From the NCBI GenBank assembly GCA_002774795.1, contig PCYI01000016.1, positions 1-12,941 on the forward strand: 12,941 nt of DNA, given 5' to 3'. The stretch is from Candidatus Vogelbacteria bacterium CG10_big_fil_rev_8_21_14_0_10_51_16. Lineage in GTDB: Bacteria > Patescibacteriota > Minisyncoccia > Phycocordibacterales > JACRKE01. Positions 1 through 7,767 of this stretch are shown here, piece after piece. The notes under the pieces are model-generated. The model was not told the origin of the DNA. It did not search any database and saw only the letters and a program-made list of their open reading frames with translations. The position numbers and the translations under genes were made by a program. Positions within the stretch are counted from its first letter, which is position 1. Every line of letters starts with the position of its first letter.

Positions 1-2
1 GG

Positions 3-32
3 ACAAAAGAGCCATCTGCATGGCTCTTTTGT
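3..32. terminator. Bidirectional intrinsic terminator
   Basis: A perfect 13-bp inverted repeat, ACAAAAGAGCCAT, pairs across a 4-nt CTGC loop. It ends in a T-run on the plus strand and, by symmetry, also on the minus strand. It lies about 63 bp beyond the stop of the minus-strand membrane-protein gene and so can end that transcript. It could also terminate a plus-strand gene outside the window. Confidence 0.8.
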
Positions 33-95
33 ACACTTATGCCGGTCGGAGCGATGTCGTGATACGTTGAGGAAGAATCGTAGGTCGCTCTTCTT

Positions 96-668
96 CTACT
101 TGTCTTGTAGCTTCTTAACGCCGAGCCAAACGAGGACAATAAGGACAATTATAAGAAGCACAAAGCGAAGATACTCGTTCATGTCCGACCAGTAGCGCAT
201 GGAGGCAATGATAAAGGAAAGGACACCGCCCCAGGTAAAGCCAAGGGATACTGCTGTGCCGAGAGTGGCGTAAACACCGAGCAAAAGAGCAATGAGGCCT
301 CCTGTGACCAAGACGATAAAAATGTTTCGATTGTACTCTTGTCTAACGACATCGTACTCTTGAGCGCAAGTAAAGTGGGCGTTGCAGTACGAGCGTGATT
401 CCTCTGGGAAGGGCTTGGGGGCAACAGGGCGCGTTGAGCCATTGCTGGGTGTAGCTTCTTCGCCCCGCGCAAACCACTGGCCCCCTACCGCTAAGCAGGA
501 TTCTTGGGTGGTGTACTCGCGCTCGACCTGCTCTTGCTTACAGAAGTCTTCGTAGCGCGGCTCTGCGATAAAGAGCTGAGTGCCCACATTAAACAAAAGA
601 TTCAAGACAATCACAATGGCAAGCGTGAGAGACCATTGGAGTAAGCGGGTGGTGCGTTGGGTATCCAT
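96..668 (-). CDS. Uncharacterised four-helix membrane protein
   Basis: This 190-residue protein matches no family I can name. One hydrophobic segment lies near the N terminus (about residues 11-33). A polar, probably extracytoplasmic stretch of some 80 residues follows, with four cysteines (43, 58, 95, 101) that could form two disulfides and a Pro/Ser/Thr-rich linker (71-90). Three closely spaced helices follow (about 115-134, 137-156, 166-185) and a short lysine-rich tail. The ATG has no clear Shine-Dalgarno; heptamer repeats sit just upstream. It is the last gene of a minus-strand series behind the cell-wall fusion protein, and a hairpin terminator follows it. A cell-envelope role is only inferred from membrane topology and neighbour. 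Confidence 0.75.
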   Translation of the reverse strand: MDTQRTTRLLQWSLTLAIVIVLNLLFNVGTQLFIAEPRYEDFCKQEQVEREYTTQESCLAVGGQWFARGEEATPSNGSTRPVAPKPFPEESRSYCNAHFTCAQEYDVVRQEYNRNIFIVLVTGGLIALLLGVYATLGTAVSLGFTWGGVLSFIIASMRYWSDMNEYLRFVLLIIVLIVLVWLGVKKLQDK

Positions 669-681
669 GGAGAGTTTTTAG

Positions 682-695
682 TTAGTAGTTAGTAG
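682..695. repeat. Heptamer repeat (TTAGTAG)x2
   Basis: Two tandem TTAGTAG units lie immediately upstream of the membrane-protein start. The same heptamer appears in inverted orientation (CTACTAA) at 748-754. This is one of several period-7 repeats in the window. Confidence 0.6.
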
Positions 696-733
696 TGTAC
701 AACCCCGCAGGAAAGTGCTCAACTCGACAACTC

Positions 734-754
734 CTACAAGCTACAAGCTACTAA
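734..754. repeat. Heptamer repeat (CTACAAG)x2 CTACTAA
   Basis: Three 7-bp units, followed by a run of eight C. The repeat overlaps the stop codon and last codons of the transpeptidase/carboxypeptidase gene, so the last residues of that protein are written by repeat sequence rather than by a conserved domain. Confidence 0.65.
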
Positions 755-2158
755 CCCCCCCCTCCCTCGATAGTTTGCGCGGGTGTATGCAAGGAGGGTT
801 TGCACATCGCGGGCCACGTCGTTTGAGCCGAGGACGATAATGGCCACCGACCGCGGCGTGGCCTCAAACGGAATCTCAAAAAGAGCGACCATCGTCTCTT
901 TAGCGGCGAGAGTTTGCCCGACCTTGCCCCCCAGGAAAGAGGGGTCTCCGGCAAAGAGATTGAAGTTGTGAAGGTTGGTAAAGTGGGCTTTACCGTAAGC
1001 GCTCCGGTTGAGCTCGCCTGTCGTGAGCTTCAAGACGAAGCTTCGATTGTACTGGAGGTATTTTAGTAAATGAAACAGGTCTTGGGGGGTCGAGATATTT
1101 CCTGCGCCACTTCCTGAAGCGTCCACTAATACGGTGTCAAGCATGCCGAGGGCCTGCACTTTTTTTTGCATAAGGCCAACAAAGCGCGCCTTGCCGAGGG
1201 TTTGTGCCAAGGCCGCCGCCGCTTCGTTTGATGATTCGAGAAGGAGAGGATAGAGGAGGTCGAGGGCGCGAATCTTTTCACCCGCGCGGAGGCGGGGGAG
1301 CGAGGTGGTTGCGAGCATTGTTTGTGTGATAGTAATCGGATTGTCGAGATTGATGTACTCAGAGGCCACGAGAGCGGTTACCAGCTTAGTAAGTGAGGCG
1401 ATGGGCACCTGGTCATCGGAGCCCTGCTCCAAGAAAACATAATTGTTACCGAGATCCGCTACCAGATAGCGCTCAGCACTGACGTTGGGTAGGTTTGGTG
1501 AGTATGCAAAATTGTCCTCGTGAAAACGATCTGAGTAAACTAGAACAGGCATACCGGTTGACACTAGTTGGTAGACGGCTTCAGCGTCTTCGTCCGCGAG
1601 CCGGATGCACCCGCCGGAATAGGTAGAGGCCACGGGCGTGCCATCAGGGTAGTATGGCCAGCCATGAATAAAGAAGTTCCCCTGAAATATCATGCTCCAG
1701 GGTTGGTAGACCTGTCCAAAAGAGGAAAAGTGATTCTCCTTTTTTGCTTCTATTCTGTAAAGTCCGGCCGGGGTCTCCCACCAAGACCCTTCACGACCCT
1801 TCGACTTTATGGGCACATCTTTCGTCACCACGCCGTCTTGGTAGACCCGCAGGCGCATGGCCGAGAGGTCCGCTTCCACAAAGCTGGCTTCATCCGCGAT
1901 GAAGCGTTCGCGAACAGCTAAGAAGTACTCGGCTTGCGCCAGCTCTGGCCGGGCGCCGTACTCAAAACTACTCACATCGAGAGTGAAGGCAGGTAGGTTT
2001 GGGGTATAGCCAGTGCGGTCTACAAAATAGACTGCCGCAAAGGCGCTTGCAATCGCGACAAACAAGAACAATGGAAGCGTAACTACCACGGGTAAAACGA
2101 AACGAGAGGTTTTCGTCGGGGGGTAAGGTTGTTGCGGTTGTTCGTTGTCGTCAAACAT
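734..2158 (-). CDS. Membrane-anchored L,D-transpeptidase / D-Ala-D-Ala carboxypeptidase fusion
   Basis: This 474-residue protein joins two peptidoglycan-active domains. A short Pro/Gln-rich cytoplasmic tail precedes one membrane helix (about 20-46). Residues about 98-210 are a YkuD-type L,D-transpeptidase with His165 and the SGGCIRL motif holding catalytic Cys184 and Arg186. Residues about 230-450 resemble an S11 D,D-carboxypeptidase: SLTK (Ser255, Lys258), SSN (309-311), and KVG (412-414) where KTG is usual. Known chemistry: the first domain makes 3-3 (meso-DAP) cross-links or attaches proteins to the wall; the second trims or cuts D-Ala peptides. Having both on one anchored chain suggests coupled trimming and cross-linking, which is inference. 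The KVG variant could alter activity. The C terminus runs into a C8 tract and heptamer repeat. Confidence 0.88.
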   Translation of the reverse strand: MFDDNEQPQQPYPPTKTSRFVLPVVVTLPLFLFVAIASAFAAVYFVDRTGYTPNLPAFTLDVSSFEYGARPELAQAEYFLAVRERFIADEASFVEADLSAMRLRVYQDGVVTKDVPIKSKGREGSWWETPAGLYRIEAKKENHFSSFGQVYQPWSMIFQGNFFIHGWPYYPDGTPVASTYSGGCIRLADEDAEAVYQLVSTGMPVLVYSDRFHEDNFAYSPNLPNVSAERYLVADLGNNYVFLEQGSDDQVPIASLTKLVTALVASEYINLDNPITITQTMLATTSLPRLRAGEKIRALDLLYPLLLESSNEAAAALAQTLGKARFVGLMQKKVQALGMLDTVLVDASGSGAGNISTPQDLFHLLKYLQYNRSFVLKLTTGELNRSAYGKAHFTNLHNFNLFAGDPSFLGGKVGQTLAAKETMVALFEIPFEATPRSVAIIVLGSNDVARDVQTLLAYTRANYRGRGGLVACSL

Positions 2159-2251
2159 GTTTGGGTCACAAGCCGTGAGTTATGAGGCACAAGGTACGTG
2201 GCACGGAAAACTGATAAATGCCAAATAACAGAAACTCGAATTTCCTAATGC

Positions 2252-3544
2252 CTAAAGCCTATCCCCGATGGCGGGAAAATCTAAGGATGTAACTCCCTTG
2301 GCCATAACGCCCACATGGGGTGTGGCCGAAAAGATTCTCTTGGCCATAGCGAGCACCTCGTCCTTGGAGATAGATTGAAGCTCCTGCATTATTTCACGCG
2401 GAGAGCGTATTTGCTTTTTAAACAAAAGTTGGTAGCTCGCCAGATTCCCATGATGCTCAACGTCCTCGGCCCCTAGAGCCAGAGCTGTTTCGGCCTGGTT
2501 TATCGTTCGCTCAAACTCCTCGTCTGTGGGCCCTTCAGAAAGGAAACCATCCAACACCTCTCTGATGGCGATGACGGCCGATGGAATCTTTTCTGTCTTG
2601 AGCTTTGTGCCGATGATAAACTCTCCGCCGTCAGAGTAGTCATTGTGACCCGCGCCGATGCCGTAGACAAGATGGAGCTCCTCTCGCAAGCGCGTAAATA
2701 GGCGTGAAGATGCTCCGTCCCCCAGTGCGGAGGCAACAGATGAGGCTACGTCGGACTCTCGCGAATATTGCGGAAAACCGGGAAATACAATTCGAAGCTT
2801 TGCTTGCTCAACGTCTCGATTATCTATGTAGGTAAAAGGAGTTACCTTCGGCGGAGGCACGTATGCTATTTCCGGCCCCGACTCAATTTTGGAAAAGTGC
2901 GCGTTTGCCAGCTTGCGCGCGGTATCAAAGGTGATATTGCCGGCGACAAGCAAGAGAAAGTTACCGCCGCCGTAGCATCGTGAGCGAAAGGCAAGGAGAT
3001 TCTCGCGATTGACGCGGGGCAAGAAGTCACGAATCTCGCGCAGGCGGTATCCCATGGGGTGGTCCGGATAAAGCCGAGCACAAAACTCATCGTGGAAAAG
3101 GTTTTCGGGATTGTCGAAGCGAGCAAGAAGCTCCTCTTCGATGACTTTCCTCTCTTTTTCAACATCGCTTTCGCGATAGAGGGAATGGCTGAAGATGTCT
3201 CCGAGCCACGTCGCGGCCGCGTCTGCCCGAGAAGGGAGAGCCCGAGTCCAGTAGCGCACCGTCTCGTCGCCGGTGACGCCATTGTAGCGAGCTCCAAGAC
3301 GTTCAATGGTCCGCGAGACCGCGGACCCGGTTTTCATTGTGGGGGTACCATCGAAGACAAGATGCTCGAAAAAATGGGCCAACCCGAGCTCGTCCGGCCC
3401 CTCGGCGCGGTTTCCGGCCTTACCCATTATCTTGAGATAGACGGAGGCGGCTTCGGGAAAAGGTACATGTAAAAGCCGCAAGCCGTTCGCGAGCGTTTCC
3501 ACGTTGTAAGTGTGGTCTTTGAGGATGGTTTCAGTTTTTATCAT
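2252..3544 (-). CDS. M16-family zinc metallopeptidase
   Basis: This 430-residue protein has the inverted zinc motif HFFEH (His57, Glu60 as catalytic base, His61) and the third ligand in VIEEEL near Glu137, about 76 residues later as expected for pitrilysin/insulinase peptidases. The second half has the usual M16 substrate-gripping segment (SSRLFTRLREELHLVYGIGA). Length and the two-half layout fit the bacterial processing-peptidase subfamily, which usually acts on short or unfolded peptides. No signal peptide is visible, so it is probably cytosolic. The Shine-Dalgarno is weak. It lies 26 nt behind tRNA-Val on the same strand, so read-through from the tRNA promoter is possible. Confidence 0.9.
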   Translation of the reverse strand: MIKTETILKDHTYNVETLANGLRLLHVPFPEAASVYLKIMGKAGNRAEGPDELGLAHFFEHLVFDGTPTMKTGSAVSRTIERLGARYNGVTGDETVRYWTRALPSRADAAATWLGDIFSHSLYRESDVEKERKVIEEELLARFDNPENLFHDEFCARLYPDHPMGYRLREIRDFLPRVNRENLLAFRSRCYGGGNFLLLVAGNITFDTARKLANAHFSKIESGPEIAYVPPPKVTPFTYIDNRDVEQAKLRIVFPGFPQYSRESDVASSVASALGDGASSRLFTRLREELHLVYGIGAGHNDYSDGGEFIIGTKLKTEKIPSAVIAIREVLDGFLSEGPTDEEFERTINQAETALALGAEDVEHHGNLASYQLLFKKQIRSPREIMQELQSISKDEVLAMAKRIFSATPHVGVMAKGVTSLDFPAIGDRL

Positions 3545-3570
3545 GAGCTTTTTCTTTCTAAAACCAGTCT

Positions 3571-3647
3571 TGGTGCACCCTGAGAGATTCGAACTCCCGG
3601 CCTACCCGGTGTAAACGGGTCGCTCTAACCATCTGAGCTAAGGGTGC
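3571..3647 (-). tRNA. tRNA-Val (anticodon UAC)
   Basis: Read on the minus strand, the 77-nt sequence forms a full cloverleaf. The acceptor GCACCCT pairs with AGGGTGC, followed by discriminator A and an encoded CCA. The anticodon stem ACCCG/CGGGT holds the loop TTTACAC, giving anticodon TAC, and a GTTCGAATC T-loop is present. Confidence 0.96.
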
Positions 3648-3654
3648 AATATTG

Positions 3655-3844
3655 TTAGGACCTACGCAAAACTCTGCTTTCGTCTTTGCGAGCGCTTTGC
3701 GCGAAGCAATCCAGGCTTATTCCTGTGCCTCATGAATCCTGGATTGCCTGCCTACTGCAGGCAGGCTTCGGAGTACCTCGCCATCGCTTATAGCGGGGCC
3801 CCGCCAAAGGCGGTGGCAAAGACACTCATTTGCGTATGTCCTAA
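3655..3844. mobile_element. MITE-like palindromic element with 16-bp terminal inverted repeats
   Basis: The 190-bp stretch is bounded by TTAGGACCTACGCAAA and TTTGCGTATGTCCTAA, which pair with one mismatch. TTG occurs directly outside both ends and may be a 3-bp target duplication. Inside are nested palindromes: GCAATCCAGG with CCTGGATTGC, GCCTGCC with GGCAGGC, and GCGGGGCCCCGC. No credible gene is present. It sits between tRNA-Val and the HAD gene. A non-autonomous miniature element is the best reading; a structured intergenic repeat is the alternative. Confidence 0.6.
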
Positions 3845-3883
3845 TTGTATTTAACCACATTTTGTCTTCTTTTAAAACAATGA

Positions 3884-3915
3884 GGGGCCGGGCAATCCGC
3901 GGATTGCTCGGCCCC
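3884..3915 (-). terminator. Terminator of the HAD phosphatase gene
   Basis: A 15-bp GC-rich stem with one mismatch, GGGGCCGGGCAATCC against GGATTGCTCGGCCCC, begins 20 nt past the HAD stop. On the minus strand a T-rich stretch (TCATTGTTTT) follows the stem, as expected for intrinsic termination. Confidence 0.8.
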
Positions 3916-3935
3916 ATATTTCCTATCACCCTCAA

Positions 3936-4703
3936 TCAATCCTCGATGGCCCCCGCCTCGCGGAGAGCCTTATCCGCATCAACACGGCTTCGCGCGTCTC
4001 TCGGGCGGAGATCGAGCACAATCTCCGCAAGGCCAGTGAGTGGGCCATGGAGCCGAGCGTCGGCCTCGCAGGTAAGAATCCGAGCATCCGGTGGCAAGGG
4101 CGGATTCTCATAGACCCGCGCTATGCGCATGAGACCGGCCGCCCCCGCGTGCTCCATGTCGCTCGCGAGGTCGCCCACGTAGGCCGCTCGGTGGGGAGCA
4201 ACATCGAGCCGGAGGCATGCCTTCTCGAGGGCCGCGGTTTTGTCGAACCGCTCGCCGAGAATGAGGTCGAACCTCCCCTCGATGCCCACACTTCGTAGGT
4301 CGGCGTAGGTCTGTTCGAGTGTGTCCGCTGAGACGCTCGCCATCATGAACCCGTGCCCATCAAGTTGGCGGACCACATCCGCCGCTTCGGGGAACATTCG
4401 GTAGTAAGACCGCAGAGCCGCCCTGTGTTTGCGAAACACCACTTCGATTTCTTCGATAGGAGCGGTTACTCCGTAACTCCGGAAGTGGTTGAGCCATGGG
4501 TACGAGTAGTAGGCGCAGTATCTCGCAAACGGTGGCGCCACACCACCAAGTTCTTCGACCGTGTGACAGAGGGCGGTGTAGACAACGAGAATCGTGTCTC
4601 GCAGAACCCCGTCCATGTCGAAGATGACGAGCTCGAGCCCGCCACTGCCCCGCCGCACAAAGCGGCGGACACGGCGGGGTAGCAGAGAAAACAAGGTTCG
4701 CAT
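3936..4703 (-). CDS. HAD-superfamily phosphatase (phosphoglycolate phosphatase-like)
   Basis: This 255-residue protein carries the four HAD motifs: DMDGV with Asp29 (nucleophile) and Asp31, Ser125 in SVSADT, Lys155, and GDLASD (Asp178, Asp182). The helical region between motifs I and II fits a C1-type cap. Such enzymes remove phosphate from small phosphometabolites through an aspartyl-phosphate; the substrate cannot be told from sequence. I chose the ATG at 4703 because AAAGGAGC lies 6 nt upstream; an in-frame ATG 69 nt earlier has no such site. The N terminus is very basic (RRVRRFVRRG). It is divergent from the polyprenyl synthase gene and ends at a strong hairpin. Confidence 0.88.
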   Translation of the reverse strand: MRTLFSLLPRRVRRFVRRGSGGLELVIFDMDGVLRDTILVVYTALCHTVEELGGVAPPFARYCAYYSYPWLNHFRSYGVTAPIEEIEVVFRKHRAALRSYYRMFPEAADVVRQLDGHGFMMASVSADTLEQTYADLRSVGIEGRFDLILGERFDKTAALEKACLRLDVAPHRAAYVGDLASDMEHAGAAGLMRIARVYENPPLPPDARILTCEADARLHGPLTGLAEIVLDLRPRDARSRVDADKALREAGAIED

Positions 4704-4708
4704 TAGCC

Positions 4709-4716
4709 GCTCCTTT
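4709..4716 (-). promoter_or_regulatory. Ribosome-binding site that sets the HAD start
   Basis: On the minus strand AAAGGAGC stands 5-6 nt before the ATG at 4703. It is one of only two convincing Shine-Dalgarno sites in the window and favours the shorter form of the protein. Confidence 0.65.
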
Positions 4717-4812
4717 CGCAGTTTAGGCTTGCGAAGAGTGAATTGAGTTGAAATTGTCCTTAGTCCACCCACAACCTATCATGGGCACGAAATGTTATCA
4801 AGAACGTGTAGT

Positions 4813-4841
4813 TTCACATACTCTTGTTTTGGTGGTATCCT
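4813..4841 (+). promoter_or_regulatory. Promoter of polyprenyl synthase, near-leaderless
   Basis: TTCACA (4813-4818), a 17-nt spacer, and TATCCT (4836-4841) preceded by TGG, an extended -10. Transcription would start near 4848, only about 2 nt before the ATG at 4850, where no Shine-Dalgarno exists. Confidence 0.5.
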
Positions 4842-4849
4842 AAACCCCC

Positions 4850-5929
4850 ATGTACCCTGTCCTACTTACTCGGCATGCCGATACTCTTCGCGCTACTTGG
4901 CTCAAAGAGACAGAGCGGATAGTAGACGATATGCGCGATATGGGTCGGGCCAGTCCGGAAGCGCTTGAAGTAGTACGCAATTTTCTCGGAGCAAACGGCA
5001 AGTTTGTGCGCCCCAGCCTGCTTCTTTTTGGCTTCGAAGCGCATGGTGGCGAGATTTCACCCACGATCATAAAGCTTGCAATCAGCTTGGAACTCTTGCA
5101 CATCTACTTACTTGTTCACGACGACATTATAGACGCGAGCGACATGCGCCGGGGCGTGCCGGCTCTTCATAAGAGCTTTGAGGCGTACCACGAGGCTCAT
5201 AAGTTGCGCGGTCAGAGTGTTGGATTCGGCATCAGTATGGCTATTTTGATTGGTGACCTGCTGTGCGCGGAGGCAGAGAGGCCTTGGACAGAAGCAGCGG
5301 CCACTGGCGTTGCTTCGTCTGAAGCACGCCTGGTGTTTGACGAACTCAAGCAGGAGGTGGGCTGGGGACAGTATAGGGACACAGCTCTTACTGTCGAACG
5401 CGAGCCAGTACCGCTCGATGACATCCTTGCTATTATGTCGGAAAAGTCAGGGCGGTACTCTATTTACAGGCCCATACAGATTGGCGCTTTGCTTGCCGGA
5501 AAGACCATAGAGGATAGTGGCTGGCTTGAAACTTTCGGTATCAATCTCGGTATTGTGTTTCAGGGAGTGGACGACATTCTCGGAGTGTTCGGCGATAGTG
5601 AGGTGGTCGGCAAAAGTGTCGACTCCGACTTGCGCGAACGTAAGTTTACCCTCCTTACGCATTTCGCTTTCGCCTCCGCTTCACCCACAGACCGCAAGCA
5701 CATCGAAACTTTTTTCGGTTATTCTAAAGAAGACAGCGCCAACTTGATGCCGGCACTCGAAGAGGTGCGGACTCTCTTTGAAAAGTATGAAGTGGCCAAG
5801 AAAACCCGAGCGGTCATCCAGGCGCACTACGACAAGGCGGTGGCCGCAATCAGTGCCTCTGGCCTGTCGGAAGAGCGACAAACCGAACTGCATGCCTTTG
5901 CCGAGTTTATATTAAATAGAAAGAAATAG
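4850..5929 (+). CDS. Trans-polyprenyl diphosphate synthase (FPP/GGPP synthase family)
   Basis: The 359-residue protein condenses isopentenyl diphosphate with allylic diphosphates to an all-trans C15-C20 (or longer) product. Motifs in order are GKFVRP (50-55), the first Asp-rich motif DDIID (91-95) followed by RR, GQYRDT near 173-178, the Lys of EKSGRYS, and the second Asp-rich motif GVDDILG (239-245), then GKSVDSDLRERK. Tyr86, five residues before the first Asp-rich motif, is the position where an aromatic residue limits chain length in this family, so a short product such as FPP is plausible (inference). Next to uppS, it probably supplies its allylic primer. The start lacks a Shine-Dalgarno. 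Confidence 0.93.
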   Translation: MYPVLLTRHADTLRATWLKETERIVDDMRDMGRASPEALEVVRNFLGANGKFVRPSLLLFGFEAHGGEISPTIIKLAISLELLHIYLLVHDDIIDASDMRRGVPALHKSFEAYHEAHKLRGQSVGFGISMAILIGDLLCAEAERPWTEAAATGVASSEARLVFDELKQEVGWGQYRDTALTVEREPVPLDDILAIMSEKSGRYSIYRPIQIGALLAGKTIEDSGWLETFGINLGIVFQGVDDILGVFGDSEVVGKSVDSDLRERKFTLLTHFAFASASPTDRKHIETFFGYSKEDSANLMPALEEVRTLFEKYEVAKKTRAVIQAHYDKAVAAISASGLSEERQTELHAFAEFILNRKK

Positions 5930-5973
5930 AATGTTTAATCTTAAGGATATTCGAACTTTCTTGTGGTATTTCC

Positions 5974-6111
5974 CCTCCCCCTGACCAGGGGGAGGCTGGG
6001 AGGGGGTAGATTGGGGTGGCATGTGGCTCAACTACTACCCCACCCCTCCCACCCCACCCCAGCCCTCCCCTCAGGCAGGGGAGGGGGCATACGCCCCTGG
6101 CCAGGGGAGGG
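5974..6111. repeat. GC-rich palindromic intergenic repeat, copy 1
   Basis: This fills most of the 316-nt gap between the two prenyltransferase genes. It opens with a near-perfect 22-bp palindrome around CCCCTGACCAGGGG (5974-5995), then a G-rich arm, GGCATGTGGCT, CAACTAC, a C-rich arm, and CAGGCAGGGGAGGG. An extra CCCCTGGCCAGGGG palindrome closes it. The same layout recurs near 12658-12753. It has no coding potential. It could fold as a cruciform or RNA hairpin and may end upstream transcription. Confidence 0.75.
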
Positions 6112-6190
6112 AGCAACCACACTTAATCTCCCAAGAAACTCCTAAGAGCCAATCTTAAACATAGATCTTAGAAGCAGAAAGCTCGTAGCG

Positions 6191-6225
6191 AACTAAAAAC
6201 TCCAAACTAAAAACTAAAAACTAGA
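6191..6225. repeat. Heptamer repeat (AACTAAA-type, five units)
   Basis: Five consecutive 7-bp units: AACTAAA, AACTCCA, AACTAAA, AACTAAA, AACTAGA. They lie 20 nt before the uppS start in the region where its promoter should be, so copy number could affect expression. Confidence 0.65.
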
Positions 6226-6245
6226 ACTAGCTACTTCCCATCCCC

Positions 6246-6959
6246 ATGACCGACCCTGACCACATCTCTCCTAAAACAGCTCCCGCCTGCATCGGCATTA
6301 TCCTCGATGGCAATCGCCGATGGGCCACCGCCCGTGGCCTAAAGTCTTGGCAGGGCCACGAAGCGGGAGTTAAAAAACTCAAAGAGGTGACCTCCTGGGC
6401 CATTGAGGCCGGCGTGCGCCACCTCATCTGCTACACCTTCTCCACCGAAAACTGGGAGCGCCCCAAAGAGGAGGTGGATTTCCTGATGAAAATCATCACG
6501 ATGGCTATCACAACAGAGATGCCGTGGCTTTTGGAACACAACGTAAAGGTGACGACCATTGGTGAGCTCTCTAGGTTTTCGAAGGAGACGCAGGACGCCC
6601 TCGCTCTCATTAAGTATCGCACCGAGACCCACACGGCCATCACTGTCACTCTTGCCCTCAACTACGGCGGCCGAGCCGAGCTGGTGCGAGCTATAAACAA
6701 GCTCCGCACCGAAAAACAGAATTTGTTGGAGCCGGTCACCGAAGCGGACATCTCTGGCGCCCTCGACACTGCCGGCCTGCCGGACCCCGACATGGTCATT
6801 CGCACTTCGGGGGAGCAACGGCTCTCCGGCTTCCTGCCGTGGCAGGCCGTCTACAGCGAGCTTTTTTTCCCGGCCGTCCTTTGGCCCGACCTCTCAAAAG
6901 AGCAGTTTATGGGCCTCCTCGACGAATTCGCCCGCCGAGTGCGCCGATTTGGGGCTTGA
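6246..6959 (+). CDS. uppS: Undecaprenyl diphosphate synthase (cis-prenyltransferase)
   Basis: The 237-residue protein has every hallmark of the family: DGNRRWA with Mg-binding Asp21, GHEAG (37-41), FSTENW-RP (65-72), LNYGGR (138-143), and PDPDMVIRTSGEQRLSGFLP (179-198) followed by YSE with Glu205, ending in the usual RRVRRFG. It adds cis-isoprene units to FPP to build undecaprenyl diphosphate, the carrier for peptidoglycan and surface polysaccharide precursors, at the cytoplasmic face of the membrane. The upstream trans-polyprenyl synthase would provide the primer. No Shine-Dalgarno is seen. A divergent duplicate of its last 32 codons lies at 7768-7871, beyond the toxin-antitoxin pair. Confidence 0.97.
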   Translation: MTDPDHISPKTAPACIGIILDGNRRWATARGLKSWQGHEAGVKKLKEVTSWAIEAGVRHLICYTFSTENWERPKEEVDFLMKIITMAITTEMPWLLEHNVKVTTIGELSRFSKETQDALALIKYRTETHTAITVTLALNYGGRAELVRAINKLRTEKQNLLEPVTEADISGALDTAGLPDPDMVIRTSGEQRLSGFLPWQAVYSELFFPAVLWPDLSKEQFMGLLDEFARRVRRFGA

Positions 6960-6983
6960 TACTCCCGCCATTCACGCTACAAT
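6956..6983 (+). promoter_or_regulatory. Promoter of the MNT/HEPN operon
   Basis: TTGATA (6956-6961), a 16-nt spacer and TACAAT (6978-6983). The -35 overlaps the uppS stop codon. Transcription would start about 3 nt before the ATG at 6994, so translation would be nearly leaderless. Confidence 0.55.
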
Positions 6984-6993
6984 AGAGAACGTC

Positions 6994-7299
6994 ATGAGAC
7001 TTGAATACTACCCGGTCAATACCCTGAAGCGGGAACTGCGAGAGCTTACCATGAGGCATCTCGACCTTTCACAATACCGCCTTTTTTTCTTTGGCTCGCG
7101 GGTGGAGGGTAAAGGCACCGACCGCTCTGATATTGACATGGGTATAGAAGGTCCCAACCCCGTCCCCGCGGAATCACTCCAGGCGATAGAGGAGGGGGTC
7201 GAAGCTCTGTCCACTCTCTATAAAATAGATGTTGTTGATTTTGGGCGGGTACCGGAGCGTTTTAAGGCTGTAGCCTTACAGCATCAAGAATCTTTCTAA
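6994..7299 (+). CDS. MntA-type nucleotidyltransferase antitoxin (MNT domain)
   Basis: From the ATG at 6994 the protein has 101 residues with the minimal nucleotidyltransferase motif GSx10DxD (Gly34, Ser35, Asp46, Asp48). In the MntA/HepT system of Shewanella the MNT protein neutralises its HEPN partner by transferring AMP to a tyrosine of the partner's active site; the HI0073 family is the closest named relative I recognise. An in-frame ATG at 6949 overlaps the end of uppS, but a good promoter with TACAAT just before 6994 argues for the later start. The HEPN gene follows after 13 nt, so they form one operon. Substrate and direct partner modification are inferred from the family. Confidence 0.85.
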   Translation: MRLEYYPVNTLKRELRELTMRHLDLSQYRLFFFGSRVEGKGTDRSDIDMGIEGPNPVPAESLQAIEEGVEALSTLYKIDVVDFGRVPERFKAVALQHQESF

Positions 7300-7312
7300 A
7301 CGAAAGTCAAAC

Positions 7313-7714
7313 ATGTCAAAACTTACACTACTCATTGAAGATTTTGGGAAGGCACTCAGTCGTCTCGAAGAAGTGTTAGCCAAAGAGAATGATGCTGAAA
7401 ACATCGTACGCGACTCGGCTATCCAGCGGTTCGAAATCGTCTTTGACCTTGGATGGAAAACAGCGAAAGCTTTTCTTGAGGAGCACCACACGATTACCTG
7501 TACCTCGCCCCGAAGTTGTTTCCGGGAACTTTTTCATCAAGGCGTCATTGAACATGACCCATTTTGGATTGAGGTAACCTCGCTTCGTAATTACACGACC
7601 CACACCTACAGCGAACTACTGGCACAAAAGGTGTATGCCGAGTTGCCGCAGACACTCAAACGTTTTCGAGAACTCCACGAAAAATTAAGGGCGGATAAAA
7701 GTGGGCTCGAGTAG
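7313..7714 (+). CDS. HepT-type HEPN toxin / HI0074-family protein
   Basis: The 133-residue helical protein has the HEPN RNase motif RX4HXY exactly (Arg92, His97, Tyr99 in RNYTTHTY). Family knowledge: HEPN dimers cut RNA with this motif, and MntA-type partners block them by AMPylating the tyrosine. Length and the segment RDSAIQRFEIVFDLGWKTAK fit the HI0074 substrate-binding family that pairs with HI0073-like nucleotidyltransferases. It is preceded by its putative antitoxin and followed by the orphan uppS tail, which marks the right edge of the inserted block. The start has only a weak GAAAG site. Confidence 0.85.
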   Translation: MSKLTLLIEDFGKALSRLEEVLAKENDAENIVRDSAIQRFEIVFDLGWKTAKAFLEEHHTITCTSPRSCFRELFHQGVIEHDPFWIEVTSLRNYTTHTYSELLAQKVYAELPQTLKRFRELHEKLRADKSGLE

Positions 7715-7767
7715 CGCTTAATTTACCGCCAATGTAAAAAAATGGGGGGCAAACACTCTTCACACAA

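Noticed and set aside
5974..6111. CRISPR array
   Set aside because: The repeats are palindromic and GC-rich but are not regularly spaced direct repeats with unique spacers.
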